A stretch of DNA of 64,000 bases, taken from contig CALVIB010000004.1 in NCBI GenBank assembly GCA_944329375.1, positions 1-64,000 on the forward strand. The letters run 5' to 3'. The position numbers were made by a program, and so were the translations under genes. This DNA comes from an uncultured Bacilli bacterium (GTDB lineage Bacteria > Bacillota_I > Bacilli_A > RF39 > UBA660). Every line of letters starts with the position of its first letter. The stretch's first letter is position 1. Positions 45,695 through 54,451 of the stretch are shown here, one piece after another. The notes below the pieces were generated by a model, which was not told the origin of the DNA, did not search any database, and saw nothing but the letters and a program-made list of their open reading frames with translations.

Positions 45695-46843
45695 CTATTC
45701 AAATAATTTTCTAAACCATAGCGTTGGATACCCAACATATTTAATTCTAAGCAATACTACACCATTAATATCTTTTTTTATAATATAACCTTTATCATTA
45801 TTTTTATTTGCATCGCCTTTAGTGTAATAACGTATCTCTCCATTTACTTTTTTTATGTCATATATACGATGAACTGTTTGTACTCCATCTTTTTCAAAAA
45901 TAATAATTTGTCCTTTTTGAATGTTTTGATTAATATATTTTTCAAAAATAACTGCATCTCCCTTATTTATTGTACCAGTCATACTTCTAGAGCCTATAAC
46001 TATAATGCCAAAATAAAATTGACATGAAATTAACATTGTTAGAAATATCATGCTTATACATAAAATTGTATTACTAATTAATGTGTGTTTTTTTTCCTGA
46101 TAAGAATATGTAAAATCTCCCTTCGAGTACATTTTTTCTAATATTATATAAATTATATATGGATAAATAATTCTAATAAATGATTGAAAAAAAATGGGAA
46201 TATTTGATGTTATTGGTATTAAATAAATATATATAGTTGTAATTAACCGAAAGAAGATAACAGCTTTAGAATTATATCTAAAACTTATATAGTGGTAAAG
46301 TAAATTACAAGATAAAGAAGCAAAAAATACAAATCCAAGAGCCATTAAAAAGTTGTCTAAATTATTTAAATTATTTAAATTATAAATAACTGAACAAATA
46401 ACCAATTCCACTAAAACCGAGATAATATATGCTAATATATGTGATAAATTAATTCTTTTTTTACCTATATATATTTCTTGTGACAAAAAATATTTACGAA
46501 TAATTTCTGAAAAAACTATAATTATTGTTAGTGGGATAATTAGTTTTAAAATTGTTTGAATTGAAAAAATTATTTTTGAACGTAAAAAGCCAAAATGAAA
46601 ACCTAATATATAAAATATAGCAATATATATTAATGCAAAAATAATCATTAAAATTACAACTTGATGTTGATAAATAGAATTAGAATTTCTTTTTTTCATT
46701 ATAAAATGAAGAATTATTGCATAAATTGGTAAAATGATTGAAAGTCCAATTCTCGCCAAAATATTAGGTACAAAGAGGGCAAGGAAGATGATTACAAGTA
46801 ATAAAATTTCATACCCAATTATTTCCCATTTGTAATTTTTCAT
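45695..46843 (-). CDS. SipW-like ER-type signal peptidase fused to polytopic domain
   Basis: A 382-residue membrane protein. The first 270 residues contain about seven to eight hydrophobic segments; the last 100 form an S26 signal peptidase domain. The catalytic Ser is S287 in SRSMTGTI. His325 in TVHRIYDI replaces the Lys of bacterial type, making it ER/SipW type. The Asp pair sits in YTKGDANKNND (344-350). Such enzymes process TasA-like fibres, one of which is encoded directly upstream. The large N-terminal membrane domain is not part of usual SipW (about 190 residues). Confidence 0.82.
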   Translation of the reverse strand: MKNYKWEIIGYEILLLVIIFLALFVPNILARIGLSIILPIYAIILHFIMKKRNSNSIYQHQVVILMIIFALIYIAIFYILGFHFGFLRSKIIFSIQTILKLIIPLTIIIVFSEIIRKYFLSQEIYIGKKRINLSHILAYIISVLVELVICSVIYNLNNLNNLDNFLMALGFVFFASLSCNLLYHYISFRYNSKAVIFFRLITTIYIYLIPITSNIPIFFQSFIRIIYPYIIYIILEKMYSKGDFTYSYQEKKHTLISNTILCISMIFLTMLISCQFYFGIIVIGSRSMTGTINKGDAVIFEKYINQNIQKGQIIIFEKDGVQTVHRIYDIKKVNGEIRYYTKGDANKNNDKGYIIKKDINGVVLLRIKYVGYPTLWFRKLFE

Positions 46844-46876
46844 AATATTCCTTCCTTACCTACTTTCTAACTATTT

Positions 46877-47377
46877 TTATTGTTGAACTGGATTAGCATC
46901 TAAATCAATTTGAATATTAGCTGTTGAATCATCAGCTTCGATTGGTGTTTTAATCAATTTTACTGTAACTGTAACTTTCGCAGTTCCATTAGCATCAACA
47001 GTTGTTGGAGACTCATCAACGCTAGTAGTGACTTCAAAGAATTCTTCTTTGTCATTTGTAATAGTTTTCTTTGTTATGTTTGCATTTACATCTGTTTCTT
47101 CATTTTTTATTGTGTATGTTGCGGTTACTATCTCATTTAATGTTAAATCACTAACACTAATTGTTGCATCTAGACTATTATCTGTAGAATTAGCCACAAC
47201 TTTTTCTTCATCAGATACTTCTGTGACACCATTAAATGATACGTTTAAATTTTCACTTTTAACACTAGCAGTTCCATCAATATTTAAACCTACTGTACTA
47301 ACTGCAGCATAACCAATACCCAAAACTAACACAAAAACTAACAATCCTACCACATAAAATTTCTTTTTGTTTTTCAC
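46877..47377 (-). CDS. TasA/CalY-like fibre protein
   Basis: A 166-residue exported protein. The signal segment ends VLGIGYAAVSTVGLNIDG, the form processed by SipW-type peptidases. The mature part is an all-beta, Thr/Val-rich domain with no Cys. Its setting with a dedicated signal peptidase matches the tasA/calY arrangement, where the product forms matrix fibres. It starts with GTG at 47377 after AAGGAGG. It is first in the operon leading to the signal peptidase. Confidence 0.72.
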   Translation of the reverse strand: MKNKKKFYVVGLLVFVLVLGIGYAAVSTVGLNIDGTASVKSENLNVSFNGVTEVSDEEKVVANSTDNSLDATISVSDLTLNEIVTATYTIKNEETDVNANITKKTITNDKEEFFEVTTSVDESPTTVDANGTAKVTVTVKLIKTPIEADDSTANIQIDLDANPVQQ

Positions 47378-47593
47378 AAGTTCACCTCCTTATTATAAAT
47401 AGAATAAACAGTTTTCTATGATAAATAAAGCAAACACCTAGGCATCAAAAATAATGCATATTCTATAATAATAGTAAAAAAAAAAAAAAAAAAAAAAAAC
47501 AAGTAATATTTTTGAAAATCACTTATTTTGTCGGAATTTTTTACTCTATTTTTTTCACATGTTTTTATTATATATAAATTAAATTTATTTTCT
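47378..47593. other. intergenic region with A/T homopolymer
   Basis: 216 bases upstream of the fibre operon. It contains 24 A in a row on the plus strand (47476-47499), hence 24 T on the transcribed minus strand, preceded by a hairpin. A clear promoter for the fibre gene was not identified; TATAAT occurs just before its ribosome binding site. Confidence 0.5.
47476..47524 (-). terminator. terminator with a 24-base T tract
   Basis: On the minus strand a 7-bp stem AAGTGAT/ATTACTT (one G-U pair) is followed by 24 T. It terminates the SPFH-Tim44 operon. The tract is far longer than needed for termination. Confidence 0.65.
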
Positions 47594-48451
47594 TTATTTA
47601 TATCTTTGTGATAATACTTGTTTTTTAGCTAAAACCCAGTCATAATTTTCACTTATAATTACTGAATCGCAATATGGACACTTGCTTGAATTAACATTTT
47701 CTAATGGTGCATTACAGTTTGGACATTTATTTGGTTTTTCACTGATTCCTTTGTTAAATGTCATAGCATAGTTATAGATAACTTTTCTTTTATCTGTTCC
47801 TCTTACTACTTTGTTATTTTTATCTACTATGTAATCATAACATTCTACTTGCATGATTACTGTTAAAGATACTATGTTATCTTTTATTTCCATACCTTTT
47901 ATGTTAAAGCCTAGTAAGTTAAAGTCTTTCATAATGTTTGTCTGTTTTTTGACTGATAATGTTGTTAACTGTGATTTATACATATTATACATTTCATCAG
48001 TTACTGACTTTCTCATGTTATCATAGTCAAAATTCATCCATGCAATTTGAACTTTTTGATATATGTCATATGCTTCTTGTTTAAATTCTTCTTCAGTAAA
48101 ATTTGGTAATATTTCTTTTAATTTATTTATGTCATATGGTTTTAAATTATTTAAGAATGTTCTTGGCATTGTGTTTCCTTGCTTTTTAGAATTTATAATT
48201 GCAATAGCAACAAGTATAAGCATAACTGTTAATGGCACAAAAACCACTATTGGACTTGATGATCCACTGGAATAACTTCCTCTATAATATGATCCACCAG
48301 AGCTACTCCAACTTGAGCCTGAAAATCCTCCTGATGATCCACCAGAATAACTGCCATCAAAGCCTGAATCAGCGCCCGGATGATAAAATGGCATTAGGGT
48401 TATAAAGGCAATTACAAATATAATTAGAATGTTTTTTAACTTTTTATTCAT
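47594..48451 (-). CDS. membrane Tim44-like protein with zinc ribbon
   Basis: A 285-residue protein. A signal-type helix (about 8-22) is followed by a Ser/Gly-rich outer stretch (30-70, GGSSGGFSGSSW-type) and a second membrane helix (about 72-90). A cytoplasmic Tim44-like domain (105-240) comes next, and a C-terminal zinc ribbon (CPNCNAPL and CPYCDSVI) ends it. The gene is last of a three-gene operon, 3 bases after its paralogue. It probably anchors the SPFH complex at the membrane. Confidence 0.7.
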   Translation of the reverse strand: MNKKLKNILIIFVIAFITLMPFYHPGADSGFDGSYSGGSSGGFSGSSWSSSGGSYYRGSYSSGSSSPIVVFVPLTVMLILVAIAIINSKKQGNTMPRTFLNNLKPYDINKLKEILPNFTEEEFKQEAYDIYQKVQIAWMNFDYDNMRKSVTDEMYNMYKSQLTTLSVKKQTNIMKDFNLLGFNIKGMEIKDNIVSLTVIMQVECYDYIVDKNNKVVRGTDKRKVIYNYAMTFNKGISEKPNKCPNCNAPLENVNSSKCPYCDSVIISENYDWVLAKKQVLSQRYK

Positions 48452-48454
48452 ATA

Positions 48455-48991
48455 TTACTCCTTTATATCAATTGATTTTAAAACCCAGTCTTTGTCTTCT
48501 AGATTATAAATTGTTCCGCAGTATTCACATTTCCCACTTGCATTTACATCAATTGAAGCTCCGCATCCTGGACATTTTCTAACTGTTTTTGATTTTTCAT
48601 AATTTATTTTTTTAGTGAATATTAGGTGGTTGTTTTTTTCTGTTCTAATATCTGTATCTCCACTAACATAGTTACCATCTTCATCCATTAAATAATCTAA
48701 ATATCTAGATAATATATTTACTTCTATTATCATGTTTTCGTTATCTACTTTATAACTTAAAATATCTGTCTGGGCAACATTAATCTCATCATACATTTGA
48801 ATTAAATGTTTTTTATTTAACTCATCTAATTTGTTTTGATATTTATTATATACTTCATCTGATACAAAATGTTTTATGTTTTCTAACTCTTTAGTTACTA
48901 GGGCTAGATGAAGCTGGATAAAAATATTATCGGCATATGTTTTGAATTTTGCTTCGGTAAATTCTGGTTCATATTTTAATATTTCATCCAT
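48455..48991 (-). CDS. soluble Tim44-like protein with zinc ribbon
   Basis: A 178-residue paralogue of the following gene, lacking the membrane helices. It holds a Tim44-like domain (about 5-135) and the C-terminal zinc ribbon CPGCGASI and CEYCGTIY. Its start overlaps the SPFH stop by one base. It probably works with the SPFH protein; the activity is unknown. Confidence 0.7.
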   Translation of the reverse strand: MDEILKYEPEFTEAKFKTYADNIFIQLHLALVTKELENIKHFVSDEVYNKYQNKLDELNKKHLIQMYDEINVAQTDILSYKVDNENMIIEVNILSRYLDYLMDEDGNYVSGDTDIRTEKNNHLIFTKKINYEKSKTVRKCPGCGASIDVNASGKCEYCGTIYNLEDKDWVLKSIDIKE

Positions 48992-50133
48992 TATTTAGCT
49001 TCCTTACCGCAATTACTGCAAAATTTACCTGTTAATTTAGCTCCGCAATTACTACAGAATTTAGGGGCTGTTTCGGTATTTTGATTTGTTGATACTGCTC
49101 CTGTTGTAGGTTGATTTACTGGCTGATTTGCATTTTGGGTTTGCATGTTTTGATTAACGGCATTAATCATTGTAGCTCCTGCTTGATTTGCCATTCCCAT
49201 TCCCATGAATCCCATCATAGAACCACCTTCATTTGCTGCGGCATTTTCCATAGCTTCGGCTGAAGCGCTGGCCATTAAACCTGACTGCAAAGTTGGATCT
49301 GAAAATATTTTGGCATCATCAATTCTAGATACTCTTTTCATTGATTCATCTGTTAGGTTAATGTCTCCCATGGCAACATCGGTAATTTCTAAACCATACT
49401 GTTTTTTCCATGAATCATCTAGGCATTTGTTCATTTCATCAGAAATATCACTACCATAAAGTCCCATATCTCCAAATGAAACTTTTTTATTTCTCATGAC
49501 ATTTGAAATTGCTAGTGTTACTTTTTCTACGAATTTTGCTTTTAATTGACTTCCTACTACTTCATCAAAAGTAATTGTATCTTTTGGGTTTGTACCGATT
49601 ACTTCGGCTACTAAAAGTGCTGGATCTACTACTCTAACAGCATATTCTCCAAAAAATGTTACTTCTAGTGTTCCGTATTTTTCATCGGTTATTTTTTTGG
49701 GTTGTGGACTACCAAATTTATTTCCCATGATTATTTTTGTGTTAACGTAATATACTCTTTGATCGTGGGCAGGCTGTCCACCATATGTGATACGTCTTCC
49801 AATTGTTTTTATAGTATCTTTTATTCCTTTAAAAAATCCTCCATCAAATACTGTTGGTTCTGTACTTTGTTCATAGGTGTAAATTCCTGGCTCTGCTGAA
49901 AAGTCTGCGATAGCACCATTATCTACTATCATCATAGCCATTCCTTCTGGAACTACTATTTGACTTCCTTTTGTTATTATTCCTTCACTTGGATTTTTAT
50001 TTCCTTCTCCATGTTTTATAGTACCTCTTTGTATTAAAACATTATCACCTGTTTCTGGGCATTCTATAAATTCTTTAAATTGATCTCCAAATCCAGATGA
50101 AACTGAACTTGTTACGGCTTTTATTAATCCCAT
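48991..50133 (-). CDS. SPFH-domain protein with C-terminal zinc ribbon (YdjI-like)
   Basis: A 380-residue protein. An SPFH core (about 20-290) has the PEGMAMMIVDNGAIADFSAEP start and VYYVNTKIIMGNKFG, as in the YdjI/virion-core-like family. A Gln/Asn-rich linker follows, then a zinc ribbon (CSNCGAKL and CSNCGKEA). In Bacillus subtilis YdjI recruits PspA to the membrane with YdjG and YdjH. Here two Tim44-like zinc-ribbon genes take the YdjGH place and no pspA is nearby. The start follows GGAGAG. Confidence 0.82.
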   Translation of the reverse strand: MGLIKAVTSSVSSGFGDQFKEFIECPETGDNVLIQRGTIKHGEGNKNPSEGIITKGSQIVVPEGMAMMIVDNGAIADFSAEPGIYTYEQSTEPTVFDGGFFKGIKDTIKTIGRRITYGGQPAHDQRVYYVNTKIIMGNKFGSPQPKKITDEKYGTLEVTFFGEYAVRVVDPALLVAEVIGTNPKDTITFDEVVGSQLKAKFVEKVTLAISNVMRNKKVSFGDMGLYGSDISDEMNKCLDDSWKKQYGLEITDVAMGDINLTDESMKRVSRIDDAKIFSDPTLQSGLMASASAEAMENAAANEGGSMMGFMGMGMANQAGATMINAVNQNMQTQNANQPVNQPTTGAVSTNQNTETAPKFCSNCGAKLTGKFCSNCGKEAK

Positions 50134-50193
50134 TTATTTCACTCTCCTTTATTTTAATTATATACTATTAGATATTTTATGGCAAGAAAAAAA

Positions 50194-50706
50194 TCAATGG
50201 CTATGTTGATTGATTCTTTTCTTTTGCTTAATAATTTGCTTTCTTCGGTGATTATAAAAATCATATTGTTTTTTATTTTCTTCTTCTTTTTCTTCGACAT
50301 ATTTTTGATATATTTGATTCATTTTTTCTAAATCATCTTCGTTTCTAGGTGGGAGTTTTTGAAATAAATGGTCTTGGTAACATGCATTTATAATGTCAAG
50401 CGGGATGCCACCGGCAAAAGAACGAACAAATTCTTTTAAATCGGACCAAGGATATAATATAAAATACTCCTCATATAGACTATCTTCTTTATATACTTCA
50501 ACGGGATATCCATAATTATCATAATCATGAGCTCGGTCCCATATTTTTGTGACTTCTATATTTTGTTTTGCTAAATTTTCTTTAAGGGTTTTCCAAAACC
50601 TATTAATATCAATATAATCTATTATATATCTGTTTTCATTTTCTATTATAAGTGATAGTGTTAAGTGAACGAGAGTATCCGCATATATATTAAAATGTTT
50701 TTCCAT
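50194..50706 (-). CDS. hypothetical protein, charged C-terminus
   Basis: A 170-residue soluble protein, not recognised. It has a folded region (1-115, with RYIIDYIDINRFWKTL and WDRAHDYDNYGYPVEVY) and a basic, Lys/Gln-rich tail ending in an Arg/Lys/His-rich stretch that may bind nucleic acid or membrane. Start at 50706; the ribosome binding site AAGGAAG is weakly spaced. It is monocistronic. Confidence 0.5.
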   Translation of the reverse strand: MEKHFNIYADTLVHLTLSLIIENENRYIIDYIDINRFWKTLKENLAKQNIEVTKIWDRAHDYDNYGYPVEVYKEDSLYEEYFILYPWSDLKEFVRSFAGGIPLDIINACYQDHLFQKLPPRNEDDLEKMNQIYQKYVEEKEEENKKQYDFYNHRRKQIIKQKKRINQHSH

Positions 50707-50753
50707 AATATCAACTTCCTTTTATAAAAGTTTACCATTTATATATATTTATT

Positions 50754-51275
50754 TCAACTGTTTTCATCTTTGGTTATAGCTTTGTCTAAAATATTAAGTA
50801 ATCTATTTTGATTATTGATTAATATTTCTACTTTATGGTGTAAATCTTCTAGTAATAATTCACTTTTCAAATCTATTTTATAGTCATTTTGATTTCTTAA
50901 GCTATCTTTTTTGGAAGCTCTATTTTGACTCATCATAATAATTGGTGCTTGCAAAGCAGAGATACATGATAGAATTAAATTTAGTAATATATATGGATAT
51001 GGATCGATTTCTTTATCTTGCAGAATAAAAGTATTAATAACCATCCAACCAAGTAAAAATATTATAGATATAAAGATAAATGTCCAGCTACCAGCAATTT
51101 CAGATATTTTATCAGCCATTTTTTCAGCAAACGTCAAATTTCTCTTTTCTTCTTTATCAACATCTACGGCAATAGAAGTGTCTGCAAGTAAATCTATTAT
51201 GTCTTCTTTATCTTGTTTTTCTAAGTTTTGGCGTAAAATCATTTGAACTATTTTTCTTTTATCTTTTTTGGTCAT
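50754..51275 (-). CDS. DUF1003 membrane protein
   Basis: A 173-residue protein of the DUF1003 family. Two membrane helices (about 62-84 and 92-112) contain the conserved GSWTFIFISIIFLLGWM and PYPYILLNLILSCISALQAP. IIMMSQNR follows, then a coiled tail. The function is undefined. The start follows a poor ribosome binding site; the next gene, addA, has a separate start. Confidence 0.85.
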   Translation of the reverse strand: MTKKDKRKIVQMILRQNLEKQDKEDIIDLLADTSIAVDVDKEEKRNLTFAEKMADKISEIAGSWTFIFISIIFLLGWMVINTFILQDKEIDPYPYILLNLILSCISALQAPIIMMSQNRASKKDSLRNQNDYKIDLKSELLLEDLHHKVEILINNQNRLLNILDKAITKDENS

Positions 51276-51343
51276 GTTTAGTCACCTATTATTATTATGA
51301 ATAGTTTTATGCTAAAAATACGTTTTTTTAAAAAGCTTTCACA

Positions 51344-54300
51344 TTAATTTGTGAGAGCTTTTTCGTTTAAGTAAATTAGTTTTTCATCCAATATAGAATA
51401 TAGATATATTTTTGCTGGTTTATTCGTTATGTTTTCAATATATTTTTTATAACCATTTAACTGTTTTAAATAGGCTTCATCAGTGGTGTGTTTTAATTTG
51501 TAATCCACAATAATATTTTCATTTTCTTTAATTAAAAGCAAGTCTATTATTCCGTGGTATTCTTCTTTATCTTCTTCATAAATAAATTCATATTCTTTAT
51601 ATATTTGTTTAGTATCTTTTAAAATACCTGAATTTATGAAGGATGTTACTTTTCTTTGTTCAAAAGGAGTTAAATCATTTAAGTTTGGATTATTAAAGTT
51701 AATATTTTCTAAAATACTATGCATTTTTAAACCTAATTCTATATTACTTTTTTCTTCCTTATCATATAAAGTATGAGTGGTTTTAGAAAAATGCGATTTA
51801 GTTAATTCTTCTTTTTGAATATTGAGTTCGTTTATGTTTTGAAGTTTTACAGTGGAAAAATCATTTTTATACATACCTTTTTTAGATAAATTATAATCTT
51901 TGGTTAGATTTATGGTGGATAAATCTATATTAGTGATATATTTTTCTAATGAAGGATATATGGAATTTAAAATGTTTTGAAAAGATAAATATTTTAATCT
52001 AATACCATCTGAGACAACGCCATTTTCTTTTATAGATGGTTTTTCTTCCATATTAGTTACTAAAATTATTTTCTCTCTAGCTCTAGTTAAGGCAACATAG
52101 AACAATCTTATGCGTTCAGATATTTCTTCTTTTAAGTAGTTATTTTTTAATAAGGTTTTTAAAATAGTACTTTTTGGAGAGTCATCAAAGTATGGAATGA
52201 TAAAACCGTATTTATCAGAGAAGTAAAATAAGTTTTTAAGGTCATCGATATTGAATTTTTTACTTAGGCCGCTGAAATAACATATTGGAAATTCAAGACC
52301 TTTAGAGGCGTGAATGGTCATTATTTTAACGGAGTTAGAGTCTTCCTTATTGAGGGCGAGAGTGATATCTAAACCTTCTTCTAAAACTTCGTTTAAATAT
52401 TCATAAAAATTCTTAATATCATAACCTAATTTATCACAGTTTATAGCTACTTTAATTAATGAATCAGTTATAGTAATTCTACTATTAATATCGCCAATAG
52501 TAATCATTTTTTGATACAGATTAAAGGTATCAATAATATTTCTGATTAACGATTCATTTGTTTGTTCGTTTAAATTTTGTTTTAATTTTTGGCACTTCTT
52601 ATATATATCAGTATTTTTATAGCCACCTGTTTTTAAATGGTTTAATATTTCAGAGTCAGACATTTGGAATAAGTAACTACGAGCTAGTGAAGTAAATGAA
52701 TATTTAAAGTTTATATCTATTTTATTTGACAAGATTAAATTATAAATATGTTTAAAAATAACAATTTCATCAGAATTATTAATCGCTCTATCACGGTAAA
52801 TAGTGATTGGAATATTTAGATATTCAAAGATTTTTTTATAAAGTTCAAATTTTGATGAACGGTCAATTAAGATAGCGCAATCGCGATATTCTAATTCTTT
52901 GGGTTTGCCTGTATCTTTATCCATTATTTGGTATTTGTTATTTATTTTTGTTTGAATGTCTTTCGCAATAGTAAAGATTTCAATCTCTTCATTTGAATAT
53001 GTTTTGTCTTCGGTTTTTTCATAATTTAATATTTCCATATTATAGTTTTCTTTGTTGACTTCATTATAAGATGTGTTTCCAAAAATCATTTGGTGACTGG
53101 CGATATAGTCGGCGCCCCCAATATCTGAGTTCATGACTTGATTAAACATTTCGTTGATATTGTTTAAAACTTCAGCTCTTGAACGGAAGTTTTTATTTAA
53201 ATCAATTTTTAAGCCACCATTATTTTGACTATAGTTTTCATATTTTGTTTTGAAAAGTTCGGGGTTAGTATGCCTAAAACGATAAATAGACTGTTTTATA
53301 TCTCCAACCATATAGACATTGTTTTTTTCAATATAAGAAATAAAGGTTTCTTGAATGTCATTAGTATCTTGATATTCATCGATTAGTATTTCTTCATATT
53401 TATCTTTTAATGTTGTTTTGATATCTTCATTTTCTTTTAATAAATTAATGGCCATTCTGGCAATGTCGATAAATTCATAGACGTTTTTTTCTTTTTTAAA
53501 TTTATTTAATTTTTCATCTAATTTTAAGATTATATCGATGATGACTTCAGTATAATCTTTAGTTTGATATATTTTTTCTTTAATAAAGTTTAAATCTGGA
53601 TATTTAGTTAGTTCTTTTAATTCTTTAATTAATTCAGATAATTCCTTTTTAATTGACTTAGCTTCTTCATCACTATTACACGGTAGATTAGGAATTTTTT
53701 CTGGGAATGACAATTTAATTTCATCATAGGTTTTCGCATTCATTAAATTATTTAAAGTAGTTTCTAACTTTTCGGTGTACGGGCCATCAACGAAAAAACT
53801 CAAATTATGAATGATATTTTTAATTTCTTTTTGCTTGGAATTTAAAATATTTAAATATTCAGATAAATATTCATTTATTTTTGTTTCATTAAAATAGTTT
53901 TCTAAGTATATTTTTAAATATTCATCTTTATTATATAGATTTTCTAAACTAGTATTTAGTTTTAAAATGGCATCAACAATATTTTTATCATCTTTTAAGG
54001 TAAAATCACTAATGAGTTTTAAAAATTTTGGTTTTTTTGTACGGTAGTTTTCTTCGAAGATATCATTTATGATATGTTTTTTTTCTAAAGACATGATAGA
54101 ACTATCAACAATGGATAAATCTTTTGATATGTTTAAATAATGACTATATTTTTTAACAAGTGATAGAGCGTAGGCATCAAATGTCGTGATATCGGCTGTA
54201 TCTACTTTTCCCAATTCATCTTTTAGGTCAGCTTCGATGATTTTTTTTCGAATACGCTCTTTCATTTCCGCGGCAGCCGCATTAGTAAAGGTTAAAATAA

Positions 54301-54451
54301 GCATACTATCGATACTAATGCCTTGTTTTAATTTCGTGATTACTCTTTCTGATAAAACGGCAGTTTTTCCACTGCCCGCACCAGCTGAGACGATGATATT
54401 TTGACCAGTTTGATTAATGGCTTTTGTTTGTTCAGGAGTCCATTTAGGCAC
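51344..54451 (-). CDS. addA: AddA helicase-nuclease subunit
   Basis: A 1035-residue double-strand break repair enzyme, a RecB-like motor with nuclease. Motif I AGAGSGKT is at about residue 30, motif II ILIDEYQDTND near 350, and ALTRAREKIILV is motif VI. The nuclease core is GIIDLLLIKENENIIVDYK near 990. It is shorter than Bacillus AddA (about 1230). The start at 54451 (GTG) is preferred because AGGAGG lies 8 bases upstream; the GTG at 54460 is within that site. It overlaps addB by 8 bases. Confidence 0.9.
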   Translation of the reverse strand: MPKWTPEQTKAINQTGQNIIVSAGAGSGKTAVLSERVITKLKQGISIDSMLILTFTNAAAAEMKERIRKKIIEADLKDELGKVDTADITTFDAYALSLVKKYSHYLNISKDLSIVDSSIMSLEKKHIINDIFEENYRTKKPKFLKLISDFTLKDDKNIVDAILKLNTSLENLYNKDEYLKIYLENYFNETKINEYLSEYLNILNSKQKEIKNIIHNLSFFVDGPYTEKLETTLNNLMNAKTYDEIKLSFPEKIPNLPCNSDEEAKSIKKELSELIKELKELTKYPDLNFIKEKIYQTKDYTEVIIDIILKLDEKLNKFKKEKNVYEFIDIARMAINLLKENEDIKTTLKDKYEEILIDEYQDTNDIQETFISYIEKNNVYMVGDIKQSIYRFRHTNPELFKTKYENYSQNNGGLKIDLNKNFRSRAEVLNNINEMFNQVMNSDIGGADYIASHQMIFGNTSYNEVNKENYNMEILNYEKTEDKTYSNEEIEIFTIAKDIQTKINNKYQIMDKDTGKPKELEYRDCAILIDRSSKFELYKKIFEYLNIPITIYRDRAINNSDEIVIFKHIYNLILSNKIDINFKYSFTSLARSYLFQMSDSEILNHLKTGGYKNTDIYKKCQKLKQNLNEQTNESLIRNIIDTFNLYQKMITIGDINSRITITDSLIKVAINCDKLGYDIKNFYEYLNEVLEEGLDITLALNKEDSNSVKIMTIHASKGLEFPICYFSGLSKKFNIDDLKNLFYFSDKYGFIIPYFDDSPKSTILKTLLKNNYLKEEISERIRLFYVALTRAREKIILVTNMEEKPSIKENGVVSDGIRLKYLSFQNILNSIYPSLEKYITNIDLSTINLTKDYNLSKKGMYKNDFSTVKLQNINELNIQKEELTKSHFSKTTHTLYDKEEKSNIELGLKMHSILENINFNNPNLNDLTPFEQRKVTSFINSGILKDTKQIYKEYEFIYEEDKEEYHGIIDLLLIKENENIIVDYKLKHTTDEAYLKQLNGYKKYIENITNKPAKIYLYSILDEKLIYLNEKALTN

